Shown in pieces: positions 1 through 7,738 of a DNA stretch of 16,786 nucleotides (positions are counted from its first letter, which is position 1; every line of letters starts with the position of its first letter). The notes beneath the pieces were generated by a model. It worked only from the letters and a program-made list of their open reading frames with translations, did no database searches and was not told the origin of the DNA. This stretch comes from an uncultured Collinsella sp. (GTDB lineage Bacteria; Actinomycetota; Coriobacteriia; Coriobacteriales; Coriobacteriaceae): contig URTW01000022.1 of the NCBI GenBank assembly GCA_900550815.1, forward strand, positions 1-16,786. The letters are read 5' to 3'. A program made the position numbers and the translations under genes.

Positions 1-1640
1 CCGACAGTAAGGCCGATATGGAGGCGCCCAAGCCCATGGACCGCCTGCTGTGTGGCGACGTAGGTTTTGGCAAGACCGAGGTTGCCCTGCGCGCGGCGTT
101 TAAGTGCGTGGACTCCGGCCGCCAAGTCATGGTGCTCTGCCCCACGACCATTCTGGCCCAGCAGCACTACGAGACGTTCTTTGAGCGCTTTGCTCCGTTT
201 GGCCTTGAGGTCGAGGTGCTCAGCCGCTTCCGCACACCGGCGCAGCAAAAGCGCGCACTCAAGGCGTTCGCCGAGGGCACGATTGACGTGCTTATCGGCA
301 CGCACCGCCTGCTTTCGGCCGATGTGAACCCCAAAAACCTGGGCCTGGTGATCATTGACGAGGAACAACGCTTTGGCGTGCAGCACAAGGAGCAGCTCAA
401 GAACCTGCGCGAGCAGATTGACGTGCTCACGCTTTCGGCAACGCCTATTCCGCGAACCATGCAGCTGGCCACGCGCGGCGTGCGCGACATGAGCCTGCTC
501 ACCACGCCGCCGACCGGGCGTCGTCCCGTGATCGTGCACGTGGGGGAGTACGACCCCGATGTGGTGAGCGCGGCGATTCGCCTGGAGGTGGGCCGCGGCG
601 GCCAGGTGTACTACGTGTCCAACCGCGTTAAGACCATCGATGACGCCGTGGCGCGCGTGCATGAGGCCGCGCCCGAGGCGCGCGTGGGCGTGGCACACGG
701 CAAGATGAGCCCGCGCGAGGTCGAGGACGTGATGATTGAGTTCGCGACCAAAAAGATCGATGTGCTCATCGCCACGACCATCGTGGAGAGCGGCATCGAC
801 AACGCAACGGCCAACACGCTGATCATCGAGGACTCGCAGCGCCTTGGCCTGGCGCAGCTCTACCAGCTCAAGGGCCGTGTGGGCCGCTCTGCCACGCAGG
901 CCTACGCGTACTTTATGTTCCCCGGCGAGCTGCCGCTCACCGAGGAGGCACCGGCGCGCCTGACCGCACTTTCCGAGTTCCAGGACCTGGGCAGCGGCAT
1001 GCGCATCGCCATGCGCGACCTAGAGATCCGTGGCGCCGGTTCGCTTATGGGAGCCGAGCAGCACGGCAACTTGTCGAGCGTGGGCTTTGACCTGTTTACG
1101 CAGATGTTGGGCCAGGCGGTAGCCGAGGCGCGCGGCGATGACGACGCCGGCGTGGAGGCGGCGAGCGTGGGTATTAACCTGCCGGCCGACTACTTCTTGT
1201 CCGAGGAGTACCTGCCGGCGGTGGACCAGCGCGTGCTCGTGTACCGTAAGCTCGCAGCGGCCGAGGACCTGGAGAGCATCGACGAGGTGCAGGAAGAGAC
1301 CGAGGCCGCGCATGGCGAGCTGCCGTTAGCGGGACTCAACCTGTTCAATCGCGCACGCATCCGCATTCGTGGCGAGCGCCTGGGGCTCGAGAGCGTCACG
1401 CTCAGCGGTGGGCGTATCACGTTTTTGGGCGTCGACGTGCCCAAGAAGGTGGCCTTTGAGCTAAAGACTCGCTATGGCGCGGTGAACTTCCCCAAGAGCC
1501 GCAAGCTGTCGGTGCCCTACAAGGCGGGCGCCGGCGCGGGCAGCGGCCTGGGCCGCGGTCTCGACGCCAACGACGGCACCGGCCCGGTGGCGGCGGCACT
1601 CATGCTGCTGCAGCAATTAGGTGCTAGCGACGACGACTAA
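1..1640 (+). CDS. mfd: Transcription-repair coupling factor Mfd, C-terminal part (5' truncated by window edge)
   Basis: Mfd is a DNA translocase that removes RNA polymerase stalled at lesions and recruits the UvrABC excision system. The frame is open from the first bases; the ATG at 18 is internal, and about half of a family protein of roughly 1,150 residues is present. From the left edge one sees the RecG-like translocase core: the Walker A segment GDVGFGKTE, the IIDEEQRFG Walker B box (a DEEQ variant typical of Mfd), LSATPIPRT (motif III) and the second helicase lobe ending in ATTIVESGID and QLKGRVGRS. The GAGSLMGAEQHG element, the translocation/TRG region of Mfd and RecG, follows. The last ~150 residues match the position of the Mfd D7 regulatory domain, with a Gly/Ala-rich low-complexity stretch just before the end. 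The family call is very secure. Nothing indicates a frameshift. The next gene starts 56 bp downstream. Confidence 0.96.
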   Translation, partial: DSKADMEAPKPMDRLLCGDVGFGKTEVALRAAFKCVDSGRQVMVLCPTTILAQQHYETFFERFAPFGLEVEVLSRFRTPAQQKRALKAFAEGTIDVLIGTHRLLSADVNPKNLGLVIIDEEQRFGVQHKEQLKNLREQIDVLTLSATPIPRTMQLATRGVRDMSLLTTPPTGRRPVIVHVGEYDPDVVSAAIRLEVGRGGQVYYVSNRVKTIDDAVARVHEAAPEARVGVAHGKMSPREVEDVMIEFATKKIDVLIATTIVESGIDNATANTLIIEDSQRLGLAQLYQLKGRVGRSATQAYAYFMFPGELPLTEEAPARLTALSEFQDLGSGMRIAMRDLEIRGAGSLMGAEQHGNLSSVGFDLFTQMLGQAVAEARGDDDAGVEAASVGINLPADYFLSEEYLPAVDQRVLVYRKLAAAEDLESIDEVQEETEAAHGELPLAGLNLFNRARIRIRGERLGLESVTLSGGRITFLGVDVPKKVAFELKTRYGAVNFPKSRKLSVPYKAGAGAGSGLGRGLDANDGTGPVAAALMLLQQLGASDDD

Positions 1641-1644
1641 CGGA

Positions 1645-1659
1645 TCGACGCTGCAAACG
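1645..1659 (+). repeat. 15-bp word TCGACGCTGCAAACG, also present at 14650-14664
   Basis: This 15-bp word follows the mfd stop codon. It recurs exactly at 14650-14664, just after the regulator 2 gene. Both copies lie directly downstream of a gene end and are followed by a C-rich run. This suggests a dispersed intergenic element, but only two copies are in view. Confidence 0.5.
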
Positions 1660-1696
1660 CCCCATTTGGGCACTCTGGCTCCATCGAAAGGAAAGC

Positions 1697-2560
1697 ATGT
1701 TCGGATACATCTACAAGAAAGATGTCGCCATTATCGCGGTTGTCCTGTGCCTTTGTCTGGGCGTGGGCAGCTTCTTCGATTATCAGATCTCGTGCGCGCT
1801 GTTCAACATCGGCAGCATGTACGGCCGCTTTATCGAGGCTGCCGGCGAGCTGCCGTTTGAGCTGACGGCGAGCATCGCGGGCGTTATGCTCGGGCGCTCG
1901 GCACGCCCCGATTCCAGGGGGAGCAAATGGCTCGCTGCGCTGGGCGTTTTGATCAACGTGGGTCTGGTCGGCTACGAGATTATCGGATCGCTGCGCGTCG
2001 GCGGCAAGCTCATCGCGTTTCAGCTGGTGCTGACGTTTGTGCTGGTCATCGCCGCTAACCTTGTCGTCTATCGCCTCACGCGCACGACCGAGCCCGACGA
2101 GCTCACGCGCTGGGCGTTGATGGTACTTGCCGTGTGGGTCGCTCAGGCCATTATCCTCAACGTGATCGTCAAGCCGCTGTGGTCGCGCCCGCGCATGCGC
2201 GTGATCGAGGTCACGCCGGGGCTCAATTTTCAGCCGTGGTGGGTGATCGGCAATCCCGACAAGTGGACCTATATCGCCGCCGGCGTGATCAAGGACGGGT
2301 TCAAGTCGTTCGCGAGCGGGCACACCGCGCATGCGGCGATCGGCCTTATGCTCGCCGGGCTTCCCGCGGCAGCCTTTAAGGAAATACCTTCGCATCGCCG
2401 CGTGAGCTTTTGGGCGGCAGCTGTGGTCGCTGCGCTCGTCGCCTTTGGGCGCATCGTGATCGGCGCGCATTTTTTGAGTGACGTGAGCTGCGGTTTTGCC
2501 CTGGTACTGGCACTTGAGTGCCTTGCCGCGCGCATTGCCTATTCCAACGGCGTACAATAG
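1697..2560 (+). CDS. PAP2-superfamily membrane phosphatase
   Basis: A 287-residue integral membrane protein of the type 2 phosphatidic acid phosphatase superfamily, which dephosphorylates lipid or isoprenoid phosphates at the membrane. The three signature blocks are present in order: K159-P-L-W-S-R164-P165 (motif 1), S207-G208-H209 (motif 2, proton-donor His) and R252 with five residues to H258 and then D262 (motif 3, nucleophile His and Asp). Several hydrophobic segments surround them, including residues ~8-30, ~85-115 and ~230-255. The start is fixed by AAAGGAAAG just before the ATG at 1697. Its substrate (undecaprenyl pyrophosphate, phosphatidylglycerol phosphate or another lipid) cannot be told from sequence. 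The long ~155-residue region before motif 1 is not something I recognise. The gene lies in line with mfd and the aldolase but need not share their function. Confidence 0.85.
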   Translation: MFGYIYKKDVAIIAVVLCLCLGVGSFFDYQISCALFNIGSMYGRFIEAAGELPFELTASIAGVMLGRSARPDSRGSKWLAALGVLINVGLVGYEIIGSLRVGGKLIAFQLVLTFVLVIAANLVVYRLTRTTEPDELTRWALMVLAVWVAQAIILNVIVKPLWSRPRMRVIEVTPGLNFQPWWVIGNPDKWTYIAAGVIKDGFKSFASGHTAHAAIGLMLAGLPAAAFKEIPSHRRVSFWAAAVVAALVAFGRIVIGAHFLSDVSCGFALVLALECLAARIAYSNGVQ

Positions 2561-2605
2561 CCCCGTTTGAATCATCGGGCCCGTGCCCGGCTAGAGAGGA
2601 TTGCC

Positions 2606-3631
2606 ATGCTCGCGTTTAACAACGATTATTCCCACGGCGCACATCCGGCAGTGCTGCAGGCGCTCGTCGACACCAATATGGAGCCGCAGCCCGGCTACGG
2701 TACCGATGCACATACCGAGCGTGCCAAGCAACTTATTCGCGAGGCCTGCCAGGCCCCCGATGCCGACGTGTTTTTTCTGGTGGGCGGCACGCAGGCCAAC
2801 GCGACGGTGATCGACATGCTGCTCGCGCCGTACGAGGGCGTCGTTGCTGCCGAGACCGGCCACGTCGCCTGCCACGAGGCGGGCGCCATCGAGTTTGGCG
2901 GCCACAAGGTGCTCACCATCCCCGGCTACGAGGGCAAGATGCACGCCGAGGATCTGGAGGACTATATCCAGGTGTTCTACGAAAACGAGAGCTACGAGCA
3001 TACGGTGTTCCCGGGCGCCGTGTACGTGAGCCTATCGACCGAGTACGGCACGCTGTACTCCAAGGCCGAGCTCGCGACGATTCACGCGGTGTGCCAGAAG
3101 CGCGAGATTTCGCTGTTTGTGGACGGTGCTCGCCTGGCCTATGCGCTGGCGGCCGATGAGTGCGACATTACCCTGCCCGAGCTGGCGCAGCTGTGCGACG
3201 TGTTCTACATCGGCGGCACCAAGTGCGGCGCGCTCTGCGGCGAGGCTGTGGTGTTCTGCGGCATGCATGCCCCGGCGCATCCCATTCCGCGTATTAAGCA
3301 GCATGGCGCGCTGCTTGCCAAGGGCCGCCTGACGGGTGTGCAGTTCGAGGCTCTTTTTACCGATGGCCTGTATTTTGAGATTGGTCGCCAGGCGATTGAG
3401 ACCGCTCAGGCGCTGCGTCGCGTGCTGCACGAGCGCGGCTACCAGTTCTTCTTGGAGACGCCGACCAACCAGCAGTTCGTGATTCTGCCCAACGAGGACA
3501 TGGCCCGCATTCGCGAGCATGCGGCGATCGAGTACTGGGAAAAGTACGACGATACCCACACGGTGGTGCGTTTTTGCACCAGCTGGGCCACGACGCAGGA
3601 GGACATCGACGCGCTGGCGGCTGTCCTGTAG
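2606..3631 (+). CDS. Low-specificity threonine aldolase-like PLP enzyme (beta-eliminating lyase family)
   Basis: A 341-residue fold-type I PLP enzyme of the beta-eliminating lyase family. Members cleave L-threonine or L-allo-threonine to glycine and acetaldehyde. The N terminus MLAFNNDYSHGAHP matches the usual family opening. The cofactor lysine is K206 in the motif YIGGTKCGALCGE, and LFVDGARLAYAL supplies the Asp that contacts the pyridine nitrogen. The ATG at 2606 is chosen because AGAGAGGA sits 5 bp upstream and the conserved N terminus begins there; an upstream in-frame ATG at 2567 adds 13 unconserved residues. A TACAAT hexamer overlaps the previous stop codon (2553-2558) and could be a -10 box, though I see no good -35. 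A strong terminator follows, so the transcript probably ends here. Substrate specificity is not proven. Confidence 0.88.
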   Translation: MLAFNNDYSHGAHPAVLQALVDTNMEPQPGYGTDAHTERAKQLIREACQAPDADVFFLVGGTQANATVIDMLLAPYEGVVAAETGHVACHEAGAIEFGGHKVLTIPGYEGKMHAEDLEDYIQVFYENESYEHTVFPGAVYVSLSTEYGTLYSKAELATIHAVCQKREISLFVDGARLAYALAADECDITLPELAQLCDVFYIGGTKCGALCGEAVVFCGMHAPAHPIPRIKQHGALLAKGRLTGVQFEALFTDGLYFEIGRQAIETAQALRRVLHERGYQFFLETPTNQQFVILPNEDMARIREHAAIEYWEKYDDTHTVVRFCTSWATTQEDIDALAAVL

Positions 3632-3649
3632 CCTGATGTAATGACAAGG

Positions 3650-3693
3650 GGCCGCCCTGCGCCTGAGCTTGGCGCAGGGCGGCCTTTGCTTTT
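3650..3693 (+). terminator. Rho-independent terminator after the aldolase gene
   Basis: A perfect 14-bp GC-rich stem (GGCCGCCCTGCGCC at 3650-3663 pairing with 3671-3684) with a 7-nt loop is followed by TTTGCTTTT. It starts 18 bp after the aldolase stop and ends 16 bp before the GNAT start, so it separates the two transcripts. Confidence 0.9.
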
Positions 3694-3709
3694 GGGGGAG
3701 AAGGGTTGT

Positions 3710-4300
3710 ATGACCGAGATGTCCGAGCCGACGATTCGCCTGGCGACGCCCGATGACGCGTCGGCGTTGCTTGCCATCTATGAGCCGTATGTGCGCCAGA
3801 CGGCGATTACCTGCGAATATGAGGTGCCGAGCGTTGAGGAGTTCGCCGGGCGCATCGAGCGTACGCTCAGGCGCTATCCGTATTTGGTGATGGAGTTGGA
3901 CGGGCGTCCGGTGGGCTATGCCTATGCGAGCCCGCTTAACAGCCGCGAGGCATACGACTGGTCGGTCGAGACGTCGATCTACCTGGCGCGTGATGTGCGC
4001 CACGGCGGGCTGGGCCGCAAACTACATGACGCGCTCAAGCAGTGCCTGATCGCGATGGGCATCACCAACATGTGTGCCCTCATCGCCGTGCCGCACGACA
4101 AGGACGATGAGTACCTGACGCACAACAGCCAGGACTTCCATGCCCATATGGGATATCGCTTGGTGGGTGCTTTCGACCGCTGTGCCCAAAAGTTCGGCCG
4201 CTGGTACGACATGTGCTGGATGGAGTTGGTCCTGGCCGAGCGCACACCCAACCAACCCAAGCCAACCTGGTTCCCCGACCTCCCCAAACCTACCATTTAG
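3710..4300 (+). CDS. GNAT-family N-acetyltransferase (phosphinothricin acetyltransferase-like)
   Basis: A 196-residue GNAT acyltransferase, which moves the acetyl group of acetyl-CoA to an amine. The opening TIRLATPDDASALLAIYEPYV and the later DWSVETSIYLARDVRHGGLGRKLHDAL are typical of the phosphinothricin/methionine-sulfoximine acetyltransferase branch. The segment RHGGLGRKL is the acetyl-CoA pyrophosphate loop (R/Q-x-x-G-x-G/A). FHAHMGYRLVGAF is the usual C-terminal strand-helix block of that branch. The ATG at 3710 is chosen because it follows a strong GGGGGAGAAGGG ribosome-binding region and begins at the family start; a longer frame would begin inside the preceding terminator. The last residues and stop codon lie within a 33-bp dispersed hairpin repeat, so the C-terminal PKPTI tail may be repeat-derived. 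The real substrate is unknown. Confidence 0.85.
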   Translation: MTEMSEPTIRLATPDDASALLAIYEPYVRQTAITCEYEVPSVEEFAGRIERTLRRYPYLVMELDGRPVGYAYASPLNSREAYDWSVETSIYLARDVRHGGLGRKLHDALKQCLIAMGITNMCALIAVPHDKDDEYLTHNSQDFHAHMGYRLVGAFDRCAQKFGRWYDMCWMELVLAERTPNQPKPTWFPDLPKPTI

Positions 4301-4321
4301 GGACAGGTTTATTTTGGCAGG
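4289..4321 (-). repeat. 33-bp dispersed hairpin repeat, copy 1 (minus orientation)
   Basis: CCTACCATTT and TTTTGGCAGG ends enclose a loop with GGGACAGG. The reverse complement closely matches 11635-11667 and resembles 13770-13802. It contains the GNAT stop codon and abuts the stop codon of the convergent gntR gene, so it may act as a shared transcription end. Confidence 0.75.
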
Positions 4322-5044
4322 TTAGCCGATGGGTTCGGTGTATTTGGCGCGGTCGGTGCGCTGGATGCGCTTGGAGACATGGAGCGGTCGGCCGTCGGTG
4401 TCGTAGACGTAGTCGGTGATCAGGATCAGCGCCTGCCCGCGCTCAACGTTGAGCAAAAACGCCTCGTTTTGCGAGGCATAGCACACCTCAAAGGTCTTGT
4501 GCCCCTGTGCCGGCGCGCGATGGAATTCTTGGCGCAGCGTCGCGTAGAGTGAACCGTTGATATCGCGATCGATGAGCGACTCAAAGCTTGGTGGCAGATA
4601 GGTGGTCTCCAGGCACAGCGGCGCATCGTCCAGGTAGCGCAGGCGGACAAGTTTGACGAGCTTGCTGCCCACGGCGGCATCAAAGAACTTAGCTATGCTG
4701 CCGCCCGCCATGGTAAAGCCCGAGTCCACCGTGCGCGTGGTGGGCTTCATGCCCTGGCCTTCGACCTGCTTGGTATAGCTCGAAAACACCAGGTTGTTCT
4801 CGTGGAGCGCGGGCGTGTCGGCCACAAAGGCGCCACGCCCGCGCTCGGTGCGCACCAGGCCCTCATCAACGAGCACTTTAAGGGCATGGCGCACGGTGCT
4901 GCGCGACAGCCCCGATTCGTCCATGAGTTCCATCTCGGACGGCAGCTTGTCTCCGCGTGCGTAGATACCGGCGGCGATGCGGTCACGCAACATGCCCGCC
5001 AAGCGCTCGTATTGGCTCAGTTTCTTTTTAGATGAAGCGTTCAT
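4322..5044 (-). CDS. GntR-family (HutC/UTRA type) transcriptional regulator 1
   Basis: A 240-residue regulator with an N-terminal winged helix-turn-helix (residues ~6-75, with GDKLPSEMELMDESGLSRSTVRHAL and VRTERGRGAFVA) and a C-terminal UTRA effector-binding domain (~95-235, with LVRLRYLDDAPLCLETTYLP and ILITDYVYDTDGRPLHVSKR). HutC-type GntR proteins usually repress sugar or amino-sugar genes and release DNA when a phosphorylated sugar binds UTRA. The gene is divergent from the SIS deglycase at 5250, with ~205 bp of AT-rich sequence holding repeated TAACTTGTATGC-like words. The simplest reading is control of that gene and of itself. FrlR, the fructoselysine regulator of E. coli, belongs to the same family, which fits the enzyme next door. 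The ATG at 5044 opens the conserved domain with only a weak ribosome-binding site. Confidence 0.9.
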   Translation of the reverse strand: MNASSKKKLSQYERLAGMLRDRIAAGIYARGDKLPSEMELMDESGLSRSTVRHALKVLVDEGLVRTERGRGAFVADTPALHENNLVFSSYTKQVEGQGMKPTTRTVDSGFTMAGGSIAKFFDAAVGSKLVKLVRLRYLDDAPLCLETTYLPPSFESLIDRDINGSLYATLRQEFHRAPAQGHKTFEVCYASQNEAFLLNVERGQALILITDYVYDTDGRPLHVSKRIQRTDRAKYTEPIG

Positions 5045-5060
5045 GCGATCAGCCTATATC

Positions 5061-5211
5061 TAACTTGTATGCTTATCTAAGCAAGCATGTATTCAACACA
5101 ACAATAAAACCGCTGGTATCGAGCTACCGAAAACCTTACCAGCAAAATTTCTAAGACAAATATAGCATACAACTAGTCGACATAACCAAAACATGTATGT
5201 AACTTGTATGC
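5061..5211. promoter_or_regulatory. Divergent regulatory region with repeated TAACTTGTATGC operator-like words
   Basis: Between the divergent gntR and SIS genes, TAACTTGTATGC occurs exactly at 5061-5072 and 5200-5211. An inverted partial copy, GCATACAAC, starts at 5165. The left word runs into the palindrome TGCTTA-TC-TAAGCA (5070-5083). A second possible hairpin has arms GCTGGTA/TACCAGC at 5112-5118 and 5137-5143. The spread of sites at both promoters fits binding by the adjacent regulator. I cannot pick -35/-10 boxes with confidence. Confidence 0.5.
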
Positions 5212-5249
5212 CATCGAGAGCATCAAACGAGAAGAAAGGCTGATGCACG

Positions 5250-6242
5250 ATGACTACTCAGGAACAGGTTAAGGACGTCGTCTCCCAGGTTTTGGCTGAC
5301 AAGGCAGACAAGGGCGGCATCAAGCGCGTCGTGTGGATTGGCGCCGGCGGATCCAACGGCGGCAACTATCCTGCCCAGTACTTTATGGAGCACGAGGCCA
5401 CGCAGGTCGTGAGCTCCAGCTACACCAGCAACGAGTTCGTGCACGCCACCCCGGCCTACGTCAACGAGAACACCCTGGCCGTCGTCGTGTCCATGCGCGG
5501 CACCAAGGAGACCATCGTCGCCGCCCAGGTCGCCAAGGACCACGGCGCCAGCACCATCGCCATCTATGTCGACGAGTCCGGCCTCACCGAGGTCTGCGAC
5601 TACAAGATCCAGTACGACAGCCTGGCCGTCGACGAGTCCTGCATGGGCCGCACCAACTCCGCCGTCGTGACCATGATCGCCATGGAGCTTACGCAGCAGA
5701 CCGAGGGCTATGCCGAGTACGAGACCGCTATGGCCGCGTTCGACTTGGTCGACCCCATCTATCGCAAGGCCGTCGAGTACACCCGTCCGCTCGCTGCCAA
5801 GTGGGCCGAGCAGAACGCCGACAAGCCCTGCATCAACGTCATGGCCCAGGGCCCGCTCTTTGGTGCCGCCTACGTCTTTAGCATCTGCAACGTGCAGGAG
5901 ATGCTGCAGATCGACTCCTGCACCATCAACACCTGCGACTTCTTCCACGGCCCCTTCGAGATCCTGGACAAGCGCACCTCGCTGTTCCAGCTCATCAGCG
6001 TCGGCCGCAGCCGCTGCAACGACGAGCGCGGCATCCGCTTCGTCAACCAGTACGGTGGCGAGCGCGTCTATCAGCTCGACGCCAAGGAGCTCGGCCTCAA
6101 CGACATCAAGGACAGCGTGAGCGAGTACTTCAATCACCTGATCTTTGCCCCGATCCTCAACAACGTGTACATGCGTGCGCTCTCTGCCGTCACGCACAAG
6201 GACTACATGACGCGCCGCTACATGTGGAAGCTCGACTACTAG
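5250..6242 (+). CDS. SIS-domain sugar-phosphate deglycase 1 (FrlB/GfrE/GfrF-like)
   Basis: A 330-residue protein with two SIS (sugar isomerase) domains, of the fructosamine/glucosamine-6-phosphate deglycase group. The first domain carries IKRVVWIGAGGSNGGNYPAQYF and the second FFHGPFEILD. E217 and H233 lie 16 residues apart in the contexts NVQEMLQID and FFHGPFE. In Salmonella FraB the catalytic pair recalled from the literature, Glu214 and His230, has the same spacing. The ending TRRYMWKLDY resembles the C termini of this family. It probably splits a 6-phosphorylated Amadori-type sugar-amine into hexose phosphate and free amine in the cytoplasm. AAAGG lies 10 bp before the ATG. It stands apart from the PTS operon and is divergent from its own regulator. 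A paralogue is at 10540. Exact substrate is unknown. Confidence 0.85.
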   Translation: MTTQEQVKDVVSQVLADKADKGGIKRVVWIGAGGSNGGNYPAQYFMEHEATQVVSSSYTSNEFVHATPAYVNENTLAVVVSMRGTKETIVAAQVAKDHGASTIAIYVDESGLTEVCDYKIQYDSLAVDESCMGRTNSAVVTMIAMELTQQTEGYAEYETAMAAFDLVDPIYRKAVEYTRPLAAKWAEQNADKPCINVMAQGPLFGAAYVFSICNVQEMLQIDSCTINTCDFFHGPFEILDKRTSLFQLISVGRSRCNDERGIRFVNQYGGERVYQLDAKELGLNDIKDSVSEYFNHLIFAPILNNVYMRALSAVTHKDYMTRRYMWKLDY

Positions 6243-6279
6243 GGGATAGAGCGGCCTAACAGCTCGATGTCCTCATAAG

Positions 6280-6342
6280 TTGCGGGTGAATAGTTCCTGT
6301 TTGGGGGCTTGAAGCCTCTATTTGGGAACTAGTCCACCGCAA
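6280..6342. repeat. 63-bp nested palindrome between SIS deglycase 1 and the DMT gene
   Basis: Three nested arm pairs share nearly one centre: TTGCGG/CCGCAA (6280-6285 and 6337-6342), TAGTTCC/GGAACTA (6291-6297 and 6325-6331), and GGCTT/AAGCC around a single G (6306-6316). No T-run follows, so it is not a classical terminator. It may be an RNA structure, a 3' stabiliser or a dispersed palindromic element. Confidence 0.55.
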
Positions 6343-6405
6343 CCGCCAAGTAATCCGCTGAGGACGGAGGAAAACGGATCACTTTCCCGCTCGCCGATTT
6401 GTGTC

Positions 6406-6433
6406 TTGAAAAATGTATATAACGACTATAACG
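6406..6433 (+). promoter_or_regulatory. Possible promoter/operator of the DMT transporter gene, with doubled TATAACG
   Basis: TATAACG occurs twice in tandem (6418-6424 and 6427-6433), 9 bp apart start to start. TTGAAA at 6406-6411 with TATAAC at 6427-6432 would make a promoter with a short 15-bp spacer. Its reverse complement, CGTTATA, recurs before the PTS operon (7704-7710) and before regulator 2 (13846-13852). Confidence 0.4.
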
Positions 6434-6473
6434 TAGTGTGAAACATATTGGAAACAATACCGAGGAGGCTGCG

Positions 6474-7556
6474 TTGAAGAAAAGCAATCTGGGCTATGTG
6501 CTGGTGCTGATCGCCGCGCTTATGTGGGGCACCATCGGAATCTTTGTTAACGGAATATCGGCCCTGGGTGTTTCGTCTCAGAGCATGGCGGCCTTTCGCC
6601 TGTTGTCGGGTGCTGTCTTAATGGCTCCGGTCTTGGCATTCATGGGTTGCCAGGGAGGTGCTCGTGAGGGAAAAGCCTCGGGTCCCCTGGCTCTGTTCAA
6701 GGCAAGTCCTAAAGAGCTTGTTCCCTGCGCGCTTCTTGGCATTATCGGCCTCGCCACCGCTAACACGCTTTATTACGAGTGCATGGGCGAGGTGGGCATG
6801 TCCACGGCCTCGGTGCTGCTTTACACCTCGCCGGTGTTTGGCGTCGTGCTCGGCCGCGTGCTTTATCGCGAGGACGTGACCCCCAACAAGCTCGTCGCCA
6901 TCGTCTTTAACATTGTGGGTTGCGTGCTCGCGGTGACGAGCGGCGACCTGTCCGGTTTCCATTTCTCGGCTTGGGGCGTCGTGTCGGGCGTGATCGCCGG
7001 ACTTTGCGGTGCACTGCTGGCTGTGTTTAGTCGCATGGCCACCAAGACGCTGCATCCTCTGGCGGTGACGTTTTGGGGCTTTGTCTTTGGCGGATGCTTT
7101 ATGGCAGTGCTTTCGGCTCCGTGGTCCGATGTGGCCGCGGCAATGTCCCCGCAGCTCATTCTGCTGTTCGCGGGCTTTGGCTTTATTCCGACGGCTCTTG
7201 CGTACATCTTCTATATGCAGGGCCTTTCGATGGATCTTGAGACGTCGAAGGTGCCGGTCGTGGCTTCGTTCGAAACCGTGGCGACCGTTTTGGTCGGTAT
7301 TGGCATCTATGCCGAGCCCGCCGGCGCAATCAAGGTTCTGGGCATTGTGCTGGTGCTCGCGTCCATCCTGATCATGAACACCGATTTCTCCAAGCTGCGC
7401 AACAGTGCCTTTGTCGGCCATATCGTTGAGAGCATGACCTTTAAGCCCAGCGCGTGGTGGACGGAGAAATCGCAGGACATGGATCTGTTCCGCGAGCGCA
7501 CCGGCATCGCGCTGGAGCCCACCGTGCAGGAAAGCCCCTGGTACTTCGTGCGATAG
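6474..7556 (+). CDS. DMT-superfamily (EamA) transporter
   Basis: A ~360-residue inner-membrane transporter of the drug/metabolite superfamily with two EamA repeats. The first begins at NLGYVLVLIAALMWGTIGIFVNGI and the second around FSAWGVVSGVIAGLCGALLAVFSRMATK. Roughly ten hydrophobic helices are visible, and the conserved helix-end ASVLLYTSPVFGVVLGRVLYRED is typical. After the last helix comes an unusual ~50-residue polar tail (from FSKLRNSAFVG to SPWYFVR), probably cytoplasmic. I place the start at TTG 6474 because GAGGAGG lies 5 bp upstream; a GTG at 6438 would add 12 residues but has no ribosome-binding site. Its place between a deglycase and the PTS operon suggests movement of a related metabolite, possibly the amino acid released by the deglycases. 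That role is inferred only. Confidence 0.85.
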   Translation: MKKSNLGYVLVLIAALMWGTIGIFVNGISALGVSSQSMAAFRLLSGAVLMAPVLAFMGCQGGAREGKASGPLALFKASPKELVPCALLGIIGLATANTLYYECMGEVGMSTASVLLYTSPVFGVVLGRVLYREDVTPNKLVAIVFNIVGCVLAVTSGDLSGFHFSAWGVVSGVIAGLCGALLAVFSRMATKTLHPLAVTFWGFVFGGCFMAVLSAPWSDVAAAMSPQLILLFAGFGFIPTALAYIFYMQGLSMDLETSKVPVVASFETVATVLVGIGIYAEPAGAIKVLGIVLVLASILIMNTDFSKLRNSAFVGHIVESMTFKPSAWWTEKSQDMDLFRERTGIALEPTVQESPWYFVR

Positions 7557-7691
7557 GGGATTGGCGAGGCGTCTGATCTGGGGTTATCCAGCCAGCGCCG
7601 GCCCACCCAGCCCCAACGTTTCGATTACGTTAAACCCGTCATCGGTCGATTTTCACCCGCGAGCGGTCTTTATACTAATTAGCAATATCCG

Positions 7692-7722
7692 CAACGTATA
7701 AGACGTTATAATGACCATAACG
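7692..7722 (+). promoter_or_regulatory. Promoter/operator region of the PTS operon (AGACGTTATA motif, TATAAT)
   Basis: A perfect TATAAT (7707-7712) lies within AGACGTTATAATGAC, about 25 bp before the EIIAB start, with no convincing -35. CGTTAT and ATAACG (7704-7722) form an inverted pair across the possible -10. The 10-mer AGACGTTATA recurs exactly at 13843-13852 before regulator 2, so a repressor could bind here. An alternative -10, TATACT, is at 7671-7676. Confidence 0.45.
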
Positions 7723-7738
7723 AAAAGGAGGAGGCAAG

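Noticed and set aside
1637..2575. 312-codon open frame on the minus strand opposite the PAP2 gene
   Set aside because: Its composition (Arg, Asp, His and Ala rich) is that of a shadow frame in GC-rich coding DNA. The plus strand has clear PAP2 motifs and a ribosome-binding site.
3641..3709. N-terminal extension of the GNAT protein from 3641
   Set aside because: It would be encoded by the terminator stem. The ribosome-binding site and family start favour 3710.
6350..6379. Possible riboswitch around ATCCGCTGAGGACGGAGG before the DMT gene
   Set aside because: Only a short ATCCG/CGGAT pairing is visible and no known riboswitch core is recognised.
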